From Nitrososphaerota archaeon (GTDB taxonomy: Archaea; Thermoproteota; Nitrososphaeria; Nitrososphaerales; UBA183), in the NCBI GenBank assembly GCA_029784825.1, contig JAFMAU010000046.1, positions 1 to 15,365 of the forward strand: a DNA stretch of 15,365 nt, in the 5' to 3' direction. The position numbers and the translations under genes were made by a program. Each line of letters opens with the position of its first letter. Position 1 is the stretch's first letter. Below are positions 6,903 through 14,259 of the stretch, one piece after another. The notes below the pieces were generated by a model. It made no database searches. It saw nothing but the letters and a program-made list of their open reading frames with translations, and had not been told where the DNA came from.

Positions 6903-7826
6903 ATGAAGGCTGTTGCCGAGGCCCCCTCGAAGGTAATCATAACAGGAGAGCACTTCGTGGTCCACGGCGCGTGGGCTCTGGCGGCCGCCCTCCCTCGGAA
7001 GGTAAGGGTCGAGGTGACTACCTCCACGTCGCCGTCAGTTCGGTCCGACAAGTTCGGCCCGAAGTCTCCCGAGCTTGCACCCGTCCGCACGGTGGTTGAG
7101 GAGGTCGGTCGGGAATACTCGGCCAGGGCGCCGGTCAGCGTCTCCATCGTATCCCAGGTGCCCGGGGGCGCGGGGCTGGGCTCTTCCGCCTCGACCATGG
7201 TCGCAGTCGCCTCGGCACTTTCGCGCTTCCACTCGCTCGGCCTCGGGACTGACGACATCGTCCGTCTTTCGATGGCGGGAGAGCGGGACGTCCACGGGAT
7301 GCCCTCGGGGATCGACCCGACCGTGTGCGCCTACGGCGGGGTCATCCTCTACAGGCCCGGCTCGGCGCCTCGGAGGGTCAGCCTCAAGGGTCGGCGGACA
7401 GTCATAGTGTCATATTCTGGGGTGAAACGGGCGACCAAGGGCCAGATCGGGAGGGTCTCCCAGACCAAGGAGAAGCACCCGGGGCTCTTCACACGGCTGT
7501 CCCAGGCGGTCAGCGGGCTCAGCGTCGAGGCGGGCGAAAAGCTGGCAGGCGGCGAGCTGAAAGCACTTGGTAACCTCCTGGCCCTTGACCACGCCGCCCT
7601 TGACTCCATGGGAGTGTCGAGCGAGACCCTCGACTCCATGGTCGACCTCATGACATCCCTCGGCTGCTACGGGGCGAAGCTGACCGGGGCGGGGGGAGGG
7701 GGGAGCGTCATCGGGTTTGCGCCAGAGGCAAAGGAAAAAAGCATTGTTTCAGGGCTGTCCGCGCGAGGGTTCGAAACGTTCGCAGCGCGCATACCGACCG
7801 AGGGAGTGAAAAGCTGGCTAGAGTAG
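6903..7826 (+). CDS. mvk: Mevalonate kinase
   Basis: ATP-dependent phosphorylation of mevalonate to mevalonate-5-phosphate, cytosolic, feeding archaeal ether lipids. It is a GHMP kinase of 307 residues with APSKVIITGEHFVVHG (7-22), the phosphate-binding loop PGGAGLGSSAS (87-97), SGID (135-138, the catalytic-Asp neighbourhood), and the C-terminal KLTGAGGGGS loop (259-268). It lies immediately upstream of isopentenyl phosphate kinase, sharing one base of its stop codon with the next GTG. That pairing and the motifs favour mevalonate kinase over other GHMP members such as phosphomevalonate kinase. Confidence 0.95.
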   Translation: MKAVAEAPSKVIITGEHFVVHGAWALAAALPRKVRVEVTTSTSPSVRSDKFGPKSPELAPVRTVVEEVGREYSARAPVSVSIVSQVPGGAGLGSSASTMVAVASALSRFHSLGLGTDDIVRLSMAGERDVHGMPSGIDPTVCAYGGVILYRPGSAPRRVSLKGRRTVIVSYSGVKRATKGQIGRVSQTKEKHPGLFTRLSQAVSGLSVEAGEKLAGGELKALGNLLALDHAALDSMGVSSETLDSMVDLMTSLGCYGAKLTGAGGGGSVIGFAPEAKEKSIVSGLSARGFETFAARIPTEGVKSWLE

Positions 7827-8560
7827 TGGTCGCGAAGCTGGGCGGCTCCGTAATCACCGACAAGTCCAAGCCCTTCTCATACAGGCCGGACGTGGTCTCT
7901 GCCCTGTCGGAGGAGATCGCGTCGTCGGACCAGAAGGTGGTGGTCGTGCACGGAGGCGGCTCTTTCGGGCACGTAGTGGCGAAGCAGCACGGCATCAACG
8001 CACAGCCGGGCGAGGCGCCCGCCGCGGGCGTGGCCCAGACTCGGGGCGCGATGTACGAACTGAACCGCCTGGTCTGCAAGACCATGCTGGAGTTCAAGCT
8101 GAACCCATACCCCTTCTCGCCGTACGACGCGGTCAGCAAAGCGGGGGGTGAGGCCGTTGCGTCCTGGCTCAGGGGGCTGCTCAAGGAGGGTCTGACGCCG
8201 GTCACCTTCGGGGACGTGGGGCTGGCGCCCGGAGGCTTCAAGGTGATATCTGGAGACGTGATCGTCCAAGAGCTGGCGAAGACTCTCGAGCCCGAACGGT
8301 GCGTGTTCGCACTCGACGTCGACGGGGTCTACGAGGAGAACACCAGGGTGATAATACCGGAGCTGACGGCGTCGAAGGTAAGACGGATGAAGGTTCAGAG
8401 CGGCGACGACGCGACGGGAGGGATGAAGCTCAAGCTCGACGCGGCGGCCCGGATCGCGGTGGGGGGCGCCAAAGTCTGCTTCGTGTCCGGATACAGGCGG
8501 AACGAGTTCTCGAAGGCGCTGAAGGGCCTCGACTTCTACGGGACAGTGGTCAGGTCCTAA
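7826..8560 (+). CDS. ipk: Isopentenyl phosphate kinase
   Basis: Phosphorylates isopentenyl phosphate to isopentenyl diphosphate, the last step of the archaeal mevalonate route. It has an amino-acid-kinase fold and 244 residues. Seen are KLGGSVITDKSK (4-15), the catalytic-His loop HGGGSFGH (42-49, with His49 aligned to His60 of the Methanocaldococcus enzyme), ISGDVI, ALDVDGVYE, and TGGMKLKLDAA near the end. The downstream His separates IPK from other amino-acid kinases. Start is GTG overlapping the mevalonate kinase stop by one base. There is no type 2 IPP isomerase gene between this and the prenyltransferase, though other archaea often have one here. Confidence 0.96.
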   Translation: MVAKLGGSVITDKSKPFSYRPDVVSALSEEIASSDQKVVVVHGGGSFGHVVAKQHGINAQPGEAPAAGVAQTRGAMYELNRLVCKTMLEFKLNPYPFSPYDAVSKAGGEAVASWLRGLLKEGLTPVTFGDVGLAPGGFKVISGDVIVQELAKTLEPERCVFALDVDGVYEENTRVIIPELTASKVRRMKVQSGDDATGGMKLKLDAAARIAVGGAKVCFVSGYRRNEFSKALKGLDFYGTVVRS

Positions 8561-8586
8561 GCCAGCCATTTGTGCAGGTCCTGAGC

Positions 8587-9618
8587 ATGGCAAACCTCCA
8601 GGATGAAATGAAGCGCGTCAAAGAGCGGATAGACCAGGTAATACTGGACCAGCTCCTCCCCAAATCCAGCCCTATCAGGGAGGTCGACCTGCTTTACAGG
8701 ATGATGAGGGACTATCCTGCCCGCCCCGCGAAGGGGATGAGGCCCTTCCTTTGCGTGACCGCATGCAAGGCGGCGGGGGGGACCGAAGACTCGGCTCTCC
8801 TGACGGCTGCCTGCATCGAGCTGTTCCAGAACTGGATCCTGATCCATGATGACATAGAGGACGGCTCGGAGCTCCGGAGGGGCTCCCCGGCGCTCCATCT
8901 GTCCTATGGGGCGCCGCTTGCCCTGAACGCAGGAGACGCGCTTCACGCGAGGACCTGGGAAGCGCTGCTTGGGAACATGCCCGAGCTCGGGGCGCGGCGG
9001 ACCCTCTCCGTGATGAAGGAGTTCTCCAGGATGGTGAACGAGACCACAGAGGGACAGCACATGGAGCTTGGATGGGTCGTCCACGGAAGGTGGGACCTGA
9101 CCGAGAAAGACTACTTCGAGATGTGCACCAGGAAGACCTCCTGGTACACGGTGGCCAGCCCGTGCAGGATGGGGGCGATAATAGCCGGCGCCGACGCGGG
9201 GGTGCTCCGCGAGCTCATGGAGTTCGGGACGAATCTCGGCGTGGCGTTCCAGATCCAGGACGATTCACTCAACCTCGTCGGAGACGAAAAGAAGTACGGC
9301 AAGGCGAAGTCAGACGACATCCTCGAGGGTAAGAGGACCCTCATCCTCCTCAGGCTACTGGCGACTGCCACCCAGAGCGAACGGGACAGGGTGGTCGCTA
9401 TCATGAACAAGACCCGGGCGAAGAAGACGGCGGCCGACGTGGCATACGTCCTGAATCTGGTCGACAAATATGATGCGATCGGCTACGCGAGGAAGAAGGC
9501 TGCGGAACTGCTCAAAGACTCCCTCGTGTCGCTCAGGGGCATCAGGTGGAAGGGGGACAAGGACTCGGCGGCCCTCCTCACGGCGTTCTCGAAGTTCGCA
9601 GTAGAAAGAAAATGGTAG
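8587..9618 (+). CDS. idsA: Polyprenyl (probably geranylgeranyl) diphosphate synthase
   Basis: Condenses isopentenyl diphosphate with allylic diphosphates to make the chains of archaeal membrane lipids. The 343-residue trans-prenyltransferase has KGMRP (49-53), the first Asp-rich motif DDIED (88-92) in LIHDDIEDG, and the second at D225-D226 in FQIQDDSLNLVGD, where the usual third Asp is Asn as in many archaeal members. Trp83 sits five residues before DDIED; a bulky residue there generally limits products to about C20, so GGPP is the likely product. The ATG at 8587 follows ipk by 26 nt; GTG 8572 is an upstream alternative. Its stop overlaps the gltX start by 7 nt. Product length is inferred. 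Confidence 0.94.
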   Translation: MANLQDEMKRVKERIDQVILDQLLPKSSPIREVDLLYRMMRDYPARPAKGMRPFLCVTACKAAGGTEDSALLTAACIELFQNWILIHDDIEDGSELRRGSPALHLSYGAPLALNAGDALHARTWEALLGNMPELGARRTLSVMKEFSRMVNETTEGQHMELGWVVHGRWDLTEKDYFEMCTRKTSWYTVASPCRMGAIIAGADAGVLRELMEFGTNLGVAFQIQDDSLNLVGDEKKYGKAKSDDILEGKRTLILLRLLATATQSERDRVVAIMNKTRAKKTAADVAYVLNLVDKYDAIGYARKKAAELLKDSLVSLRGIRWKGDKDSAALLTAFSKFAVERKW

Positions 9619-11327
9619 CAGCCTCGGCCGACGACGGCCTTCACGAGCTAGTCGAAAGGGCGGCGCTGACGAACGCCCTGAAGCACGACGGCAAGGCGGA
9701 AGCAGGGGCGATAGTCGGGCGAGTCCTCGCCGAACGCCCCGACCTGAAGCCACAGGCGGGGCAGATCCTGAAAGAAGCTGCTGCCGCTGCGAAGAGGGTC
9801 AGCGCACTCACTCCCGGCGCCCAGCGGAAACTGCTGGCTGAGAAGTATCCTGACTTCTCCGACGACCAGCAGAAGCAGGGGAGGACGGGGCTCCCGCCCC
9901 TCCCCAACGCGGTGAAGGGAAAGACCGCATTCAGGCTCCCTCCCGAGCCGTCGGGGTTCATGACGGTCGGGCATGCCATGGCGTTCACGATCAACTACAT
10001 CTACAAGCAGGACTACGACGGCGAGCTCTGGCTTCGCTTCGAGGACACCAACCCGCGCAAGGTGCAGCCCATCTACTACGACAGCTTCCGTCGCGGCATC
10101 GACTGGCTCGGGATCCATTACGACCACGAGAAGAACGTCTCCGACGACATGGAGCTCATCTACGAGCACGGGAGGAAGCTACTCGAGCAGGGGGAAGCCT
10201 ACGCCTGCTCCTGCGACGAGGCGAAGGTGAAGCGCCTTCGGTTCGACGGGGTCGCCTGCGAACACAGGGCCAGCCCGGTGGAGACGAACCTCAGGGTGTG
10301 GGACGAGCTGCTGGCCAAGAAGCACAAGGAAGGGAGCTACGTGATTCGGTTCAAGGGGGAGATGCAGAGCCCGAACTACTCGCTCAGGGACACCAACCTC
10401 TTCAGGACTATCGGGTCGCCGCATCCGCTCACCGGGACGAAGTACACCCTCTGGCCGACATACGACATCGCCAACGCGGTCGAGGACGAAATCTGCGGAG
10501 TCACCCACGTCCTCAGGAGTTCGGAGTTCAGGAACGAGCTCCAGCAGCTCCTACGCGACGCCCTGGGATTCAGGCACGTCGAGGTGATCCAGTTCTCGAG
10601 GTTCAACTTCAAGGGAGCTCCCGTCTCGAAGAGGCTCCTCAGGCCGCTCGTTGAGAAGAAGGTGGTCACGGGCTGGGACGATCCAAGGATGCCCACGGTG
10701 GACGGGATGAAACGCCGCGGGATAATCCCCGAGGCGATCCGGGAGTTCACGCTCCAGGTGGGGTACACCAAGACGGAGCACGAATACGACTGGAGCATAC
10801 TCCTGTCAGTCAACAGGAAGCTGCTGGACCCCATTTCGAAGCGCTTCTTCTTCGTCCCGCGCCCGGTGCGGCTGTCGGTCAAGGGCGCCCCTGAGAAGGT
10901 CGTCGACCTCCCGTTCCACCCGCAGAAGGACCTCGGCAGCAGGCGCATCAGGACCTCCGGGGAGTTCTTCTTGCCATCTGACGACCTGGTCGGACTGGCC
11001 GAGGGGGCGGTGGTCCGCCTGATGGACCTGTACAACGTCCGGCTCACCTCGGGCGGCGCCAAGCCAGAGGGAGAGTACGCGGGCGATGACATGGTCCCGG
11101 GAATGAAGAAGGTCCAATGGGTGACCGGTGAGCACCTCGAGGCGACCGTCGTTTCGCCGGGAGAGCTCTTCCTCGAAGGGGACGTCTACAACAAAGAAAG
11201 CTTGCAGGAGCTCAGCGGCTACGTCGAGTCGGCGGCTTCCGGTCTGAGCGTGGGGGACATCGTGCAGTTCCCCAGGTTCGGGTTCTGCAGGTTGGATTCG
11301 ACAGCATCGTTCATACGCGCTTCCTGA
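9612..11327 (+). CDS. gltX: Glutamyl-tRNA synthetase, archaeal type
   Basis: Charges tRNA with glutamate. Archaeal enzymes of this type (class Ib, GlnRS-like core) are usually non-discriminating and also make Glu-tRNA(Gln) for an amidotransferase. The 571 residues begin with a helical archaeal-specific N-terminal domain (about 1-95). The catalytic core opens at PPEPSGFMTVGHAMAF (110-125), whose VGHA replaces HIGH. LWLRFEDTNPRKVQ is the substrate-binding strand, and the second signature is VSKR (338-341) in FKGAPVSKRLLRP. The C-terminal half has the beta-barrel anticodon-binding region (about 410-571). The ATG at 9612 overlaps the idsA stop. Last gene before a 280-nt gap. Confidence 0.97.
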   Translation: MVAASADDGLHELVERAALTNALKHDGKAEAGAIVGRVLAERPDLKPQAGQILKEAAAAAKRVSALTPGAQRKLLAEKYPDFSDDQQKQGRTGLPPLPNAVKGKTAFRLPPEPSGFMTVGHAMAFTINYIYKQDYDGELWLRFEDTNPRKVQPIYYDSFRRGIDWLGIHYDHEKNVSDDMELIYEHGRKLLEQGEAYACSCDEAKVKRLRFDGVACEHRASPVETNLRVWDELLAKKHKEGSYVIRFKGEMQSPNYSLRDTNLFRTIGSPHPLTGTKYTLWPTYDIANAVEDEICGVTHVLRSSEFRNELQQLLRDALGFRHVEVIQFSRFNFKGAPVSKRLLRPLVEKKVVTGWDDPRMPTVDGMKRRGIIPEAIREFTLQVGYTKTEHEYDWSILLSVNRKLLDPISKRFFFVPRPVRLSVKGAPEKVVDLPFHPQKDLGSRRIRTSGEFFLPSDDLVGLAEGAVVRLMDLYNVRLTSGGAKPEGEYAGDDMVPGMKKVQWVTGEHLEATVVSPGELFLEGDVYNKESLQELSGYVESAASGLSVGDIVQFPRFGFCRLDSTASFIRAS

Positions 11328-11607
11328 CCTCAGGGCGACCGTATTCTACGACTACCGTCGGAGCGAGTTAGATGCCCGGAGTCATCGCGGGCTCGATCCT
11401 AACGCCGTTATCTGGGGCGTTCGCATTCGGCCGAGCGCGACGAACGTCACGGCAGCAGTCTGCCTCGATGAGCGCCGCGGCTCGGAGACCAGGCCAGGTC
11501 GAAAACAGGCCCCGGCTGAAATCCACCTTCCAGCACCCGACGGAGACCCGGGCCTCCCACAACCGTTTATATGCTGGGCGAATCGGGCTCGCTTGGGAGA
11601 TTCAAGG
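11328..11607 (+). other. Non-coding gap between gltX and L7Ae
   Basis: This stretch has no convincing coding frame; the short frames lack family motifs. It contains a 6-bp inverted repeat (AACGCC at 11401-11406 and GGCGTT at 11416-11421, 9-nt loop), no T-rich terminator tract, and a TATA box near its right end. I looked for a tRNA (T-loop GTTCGANNC, acceptor pairing) and for clear C/D boxes and found neither. A structured RNA cannot be excluded. Confidence 0.5.
11564..11573 (+). promoter_or_regulatory. Putative TATA box for the L7Ae-S28e operon
   Basis: CGTTTATATG is a strong archaeal TATA-like element. Its centre is about 25 nt before TTG 11593 and 40 nt before ATG 11608, so initiation is expected near 11595. 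This gives either a leaderless mRNA starting at TTG or a leader of about 13 nt before the ATG. Confidence 0.6.
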
Positions 11608-11994
11608 ATGACCCCAGACAAGAAGCCTTACTACATCAAGTTCGAGACGCCCAAGGAGGTCTCGGAGGCCGCCTACGAGGTCCTACGGCAGGCATCGCGT
11701 ACCGGCAAGGTCCGTAAGGGGACCAACGAGTCGACGAAGGCTATCGAAAGGGGGCTCGCCAAGCTCGTGATCATAGCCGAAGACGTAACTCCTCCTGAGG
11801 TGGTCGCACACCTGCCGATCCTTTGCGACGAAAGGAAGATCCCCTATGTCTTCGTCCCTTCAAAGGACCAGATCGGCCCGGCCATAGGGATCGACGTGTC
11901 CACGGCCGCAGCGGCGGTCCTCGACGCAGGCGAAGGCTCGCAGATCCTTGAGCAGGTCACGCAGGAGCTTTCGAGGCTGAAGAAGACCGCATGA
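11608..11994 (+). CDS. rpl7ae: Ribosomal protein L7Ae / kink-turn RNA-binding protein
   Basis: Binds kink-turn RNA. In archaea it serves in the 50S subunit, in box C/D and H/ACA snoRNP-like particles, and in RNase P. The 128-residue form has [13 protein letters not shown] (6-18), [20 protein letters not shown] (32-51, the k-turn contact loop), [20 protein letters not shown], and [17 protein letters not shown]. The ATG matches the normal family N-terminus; a TTG five codons upstream (11593) fits the TATA spacing better, so a slightly longer leaderless product is possible. It overlaps S28e by ATGA, indicating coupling. Confidence 0.96.
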   Translation: MTPDKKPYYIKFETPKEVSEAAYEVLRQASRTGKVRKGTNESTKAIERGLAKLVIIAEDVTPPEVVAHLPILCDERKIPYVFVPSKDQIGPAIGIDVSTAAAAVLDAGEGSQILEQVTQELSRLKKTA

Positions 11995-12275
11995 GCAGCA
12001 AGAAAGAAGCAGAGACTCTAACCCCGGCCGAGGTCGTGCAGATCGTCGGCAGGACAGGCGTCGCGGGCGAGATAACCCAGGTTCGCGTAAAGATCCTCGA
12101 AGGGAAGGAGAAGGGGCGGATCCTCACGAGGAACGTCAAGGGCCCCATCAGGCTGGCCGACGTGCTTGTTTTAAGGGAGACTGAGCGAGAGGCGCGCAAG
12201 CTGAAGGCCCTTTGGCTACTGGCACTCAGTTTGGGGCTTGCTATGGCAATACAGCTCGCTTTCACCCTCTCCTAG
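11991..12275 (+). CDS. rps28e: Small-subunit ribosomal protein eS28 with an extra hydrophobic C-terminal tail
   Basis: 30S protein near the mRNA exit channel, shared by archaea and eukaryotes. The conserved body is complete: [20 protein letters not shown] (10-29), [13 protein letters not shown] (43-55) and [14 protein letters not shown] (60-73). The family normally stops about here, at about 70 residues. This frame runs on for about 20 residues as a hydrophobic segment (roughly [20 protein letters not shown]) that looks like a transmembrane helix and belongs to no S28e domain I know. The tail codons overlap the convergent homing-endonuclease-like frame (12216-12275). I infer that a rearrangement removed the original stop or carried new sequence in behind it. 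Confidence 0.9.
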   Translation: MSSKKEAETLTPAEVVQIVGRTGVAGEITQVRVKILEGKEKGRILTRNVKGPIRLADVLVLRETEREARKLKALWLLALSLGLAMAIQLAFTLS

Positions 12276-13568
12276 GTCAGCATTACCCGAATCACCCTGC
12301 GCTAGTGCCCTTTTCATCCATCTTTGGACTGCCTCGACGCCAAGTACAAATCCAAACGTGTCGACAATCTTCTCGGACAACTTCGGCACCGAGATTCCGT
12401 GGCAGTTCGCGAGAATGAACTTTCTTATCTCCAGAGGCACTCGTCTTCCATGGCCTATGTGTTTGGCGGTGAAGAGTTTCTCGAACCGCCGGTACCTTAC
12501 GGTCTTCAGGAGGGGGGAGAACGGTGGGATGACGCCAAGTTTCGCAATTTGGGACTTCGTTACAGAGAGAGCTTCCCGATTCTGGAATCCCCTTACTCCG
12601 AAGGTTAACAAAACCGCTTTGAAGAATTCCCAGTTGGGTCCGATCCAGAATTCGACAGTCTGGGAAGCAATGCTTACGGACCCGTCTGATTCCGCGATTC
12701 CTTGTATCAGGCCCCTCCTAAAATCCACCGGGGATTCAACAACCCAACCCATCCTCACGGCATCATAGGTAGTTCTTTCTCCGTCCTTGAGCCCCAGGAC
12801 GACGTTGAAAATCCAATCCACCAAGGGGGACGCTTGCGAAACCCACTCGTAGAAACCGTGGGGCTTACGGCCTTTCTTCGGTTGGTCAGCGACACTGTGC
12901 ATGCGTAACCCGACATCACGAGCGCAGAAACAGGTGAAATCTCCAATCCTCTTGTTCGTCCTGTATTTCTTGCTCAGCACTAGCCCCAAATGTCGGTGCC
13001 AGTTCTTTGCCCTCGATTTGGCTGCATCCCCTATAATCATTCCGATGAGGAACCCGAAGATGTATTCTCTAGTCAGTTCTGTTTCGTTTGTTTCAAGCGG
13101 TTTGAGTTGTGCAAGTACGGTTGCCACGTCGCCCCAGTTTGAAACTTGCAGTGGAACCTCTACGACAGGCCCAAGCGGTACGGCATGTCCAGAGGTGTTG
13201 TTTACGCTTAACCAGACCCAACCCTCCTTCGGTGTCCCGAACTGGAGGCAAAGGCTCAGGAAATGCGCTAGCTTTGGTTTCTGTTTGAATTTAGTCCAAG
13301 CATTTACTGACTGCCAATTGACACCTATCTTATCAGCAATCTCTCCGAGTGACTTGCCTTCCCTGAAGAGCCGCATGCATTCCACGTAGAGGGGGTACCG
13401 TCCCACCTCGTACGTGTGGGGCTCGCATTTCCTCCAGAAACTCTCGGTGAAGGAAGTGTCGGGGCCATGCTTCGAAAGGTAGTCAAAGATTCTGCCCTCC
13501 AACTTGGACGCCGCCGCAGCTCCCAAGTCCATTGCCAAAGCCAGGTCCCTGAACCAACGGTCAGGCAT
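12216..13568 (-). CDS. LAGLIDADG homing-endonuclease-like protein
   Basis: Predicted double-motif LAGLIDADG endonuclease, 450 residues, encoded outside any visible intron or intein. The first dodecapeptide-like helix is [12 protein letters not shown] (171-182, Asp181) and the second [13 protein letters not shown] (285-297, Asp295); both catalytic acids are present. An N-terminal helix-turn-helix ([19 protein letters not shown], 73-91) and a C-terminal one ([14 protein letters not shown], about 392-405, then AVQRWMK) flank the nuclease core and probably help DNA recognition. Its DNA is about 50% G+C, well below the neighbours, suggesting recent acquisition. No clear TATA box precedes the ATG; the start could be internal (Met13). 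The last about 20 residues overlap the S28e frame and look non-native. Protein splicing signals (Cys/Ser start, His-Asn end) are absent. Confidence 0.82.
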   Translation of the reverse strand: MPDRWFRDLALAMDLGAAAASKLEGRIFDYLSKHGPDTSFTESFWRKCEPHTYEVGRYPLYVECMRLFREGKSLGEIADKIGVNWQSVNAWTKFKQKPKLAHFLSLCLQFGTPKEGWVWLSVNNTSGHAVPLGPVVEVPLQVSNWGDVATVLAQLKPLETNETELTREYIFGFLIGMIIGDAAKSRAKNWHRHLGLVLSKKYRTNKRIGDFTCFCARDVGLRMHSVADQPKKGRKPHGFYEWVSQASPLVDWIFNVVLGLKDGERTTYDAVRMGWVVESPVDFRRGLIQGIAESDGSVSIASQTVEFWIGPNWEFFKAVLLTFGVRGFQNREALSVTKSQIAKLGVIPPFSPLLKTVRYRRFEKLFTAKHIGHGRRVPLEIRKFILANCHGISVPKLSEKIVDTFGFVLGVEAVQRWMKRALAQGDSGNADLGEGESELYCHSKPQTECQ

Positions 13569-13579
13569 TTAGCGGACTG

Positions 13580-13599
13580 CGGGGTTCCGCACAACCCCG
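13580..13599. repeat. 7-bp perfect inverted repeat between the endonuclease gene and the vWA gene
   Basis: CGGGGTT and AACCCCG face each other across a 6-nt loop, in the 60-bp gap between the endonuclease start (13568) and the vWA stop (13629). No U-tract follows on the minus strand, so this is not a classic intrinsic terminator. It could cap the vWA mRNA 3' end or mark the edge of the acquired segment. Confidence 0.45.
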
Positions 13600-13628
13600 A
13601 AAGGGAGGGCACTCCGAAAGTGACGCCG

Positions 13629-14204
13629 CTACTTCCTGATGGCCTTCTGGAAGTCGGCCATGCTCTGCGGCCTCGAGTACGTCCCATGGGTCAGCCTGGC
13701 TATCTCCCGGAGCTCGATGGAAGCCGAGTTGGACAGCTCGATAGCGTCCACCGGTACCGGAGACGCCTTCAGCTCGTCGGACATCGACTTCACCGGGGCG
13801 CCGTCGTTGTCTCCGTCGCTGATCAGCTTCACCACCTTGTCTTTCCTCATCGAGCCTCCGACCTCTCCGATCGCGTAACGTACCGCGTCCACCAGCGGGC
13901 TCCCTCCCTTGCACGGCATCCCATCCAGCCTGTAGAGCTCGAGGGTCGCGGGGGGCGGGTTCAGGGGCACGACCACGTCCAGCTGCGTCCCCCCGGGCGT
14001 CCCCAGCAGCCTGTAGAACGTGACTCCTATCCTAAGCGGCCATGGGAAGTAGGAGACCGGCCACTTCTCCGTGACGAACTCCATCAGCCCTTCCTTTATC
14101 ATCCCGATCTTCGTCATCCCTGAAGACTTCAGCTTCCCTCCCATGCTCCTGGAGCCGTCGATCAGAAACAGGACGTCCTCGGCCTTGGACTCGTCGTAGG
14201 TCAC
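13629..14204 (-). CDS. Compact von Willebrand factor A (vWA) domain protein
   Basis: A single vWA domain fills almost the whole 191-residue chain. The metal-ion-dependent adhesion site is intact: D16-G-S18-R-S20 in VLFLIDGSRSMGG, a Ser at 102 in GGSPLVDA where Thr is usual, and D130 in KLISDGDND. No signal peptide or membrane helix is visible, so it should act inside the cell, as intracellular vWA proteins do when assembling or remodelling complexes. Start: GTG 14204 lies about 29 nt from the shared TATA box and fits a leaderless mRNA; GTG 14216 and frames up to 14342 are longer options that would overlap the promoter. It is transcribed divergently from the tubulin-like gene 55 bp away, which suggests a shared role. 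The partner is inferred from position only. Confidence 0.85.
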   Translation of the reverse strand: MTYDESKAEDVLFLIDGSRSMGGKLKSSGMTKIGMIKEGLMEFVTEKWPVSYFPWPLRIGVTFYRLLGTPGGTQLDVVVPLNPPPATLELYRLDGMPCKGGSPLVDAVRYAIGEVGGSMRKDKVVKLISDGDNDGAPVKSMSDELKASPVPVDAIELSNSASIELREIARLTHGTYSRPQSMADFQKAIRK

Positions 14205-14227
14205 TGGCCTCGCCACGACGTAACAAA

Positions 14228-14238
14228 CGTATAAAACA
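14228..14238. promoter_or_regulatory. Single TATA element between the divergent vWA and tubulin-like genes
   Basis: CGTATAAAACA on the plus strand reads TGTTTTATACG on the minus strand. Its centre (about 14233) is 27 nt before the plus-strand TTG (14260) and about 29 nt before the minus-strand GTG (14204), the right distance for leaderless initiation on both sides. Purine-rich sequence (AACAAA) before it favours plus-strand TFB binding. A weaker A/T element, AATACA on the minus strand at about 14242-14247, could be a separate box for the vWA gene at GTG 14216. Confidence 0.55.
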
Positions 14239-14259
14239 GATGTATTCCGGGTTTGAACG

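Noticed and set aside
8299..8586. N-terminal extension of the prenyltransferase
   Set aside because: The upstream open frame is antiparallel-free shadow of ipk, charged and low in complexity. The family N-terminus begins near the ATG at 8587.
11341..11580. Possible tRNA or box C/D RNA in the gltX-L7Ae gap
   Set aside because: No T-loop consensus, no seven-pair acceptor stem and no D-arm could be found on either strand. The C-box-like word (TCGATGA) mismatches the first two positions of the consensus.
12216..13568. Intein or group I/archaeal intron hosting the LAGLIDADG protein
   Set aside because: The frame begins with its own ATG, lacks Cys/Ser and His-Asn splice ends, and is on the strand opposite to rps28e. 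No host exons continue on both sides.
13580..13599. Hairpin as an intrinsic transcription terminator
   Set aside because: There is no T-rich tract after the stem on either strand, and archaeal terminators rely mainly on T-tracts. It is kept only as an inverted repeat.
13416..14123. Long plus-strand frame opposite the vWA and endonuclease genes
   Set aside because: The opposite strand carries recognisable vWA and LAGLIDADG motifs. This frame is Arg/Pro/His-rich shadow translation without any family motif.
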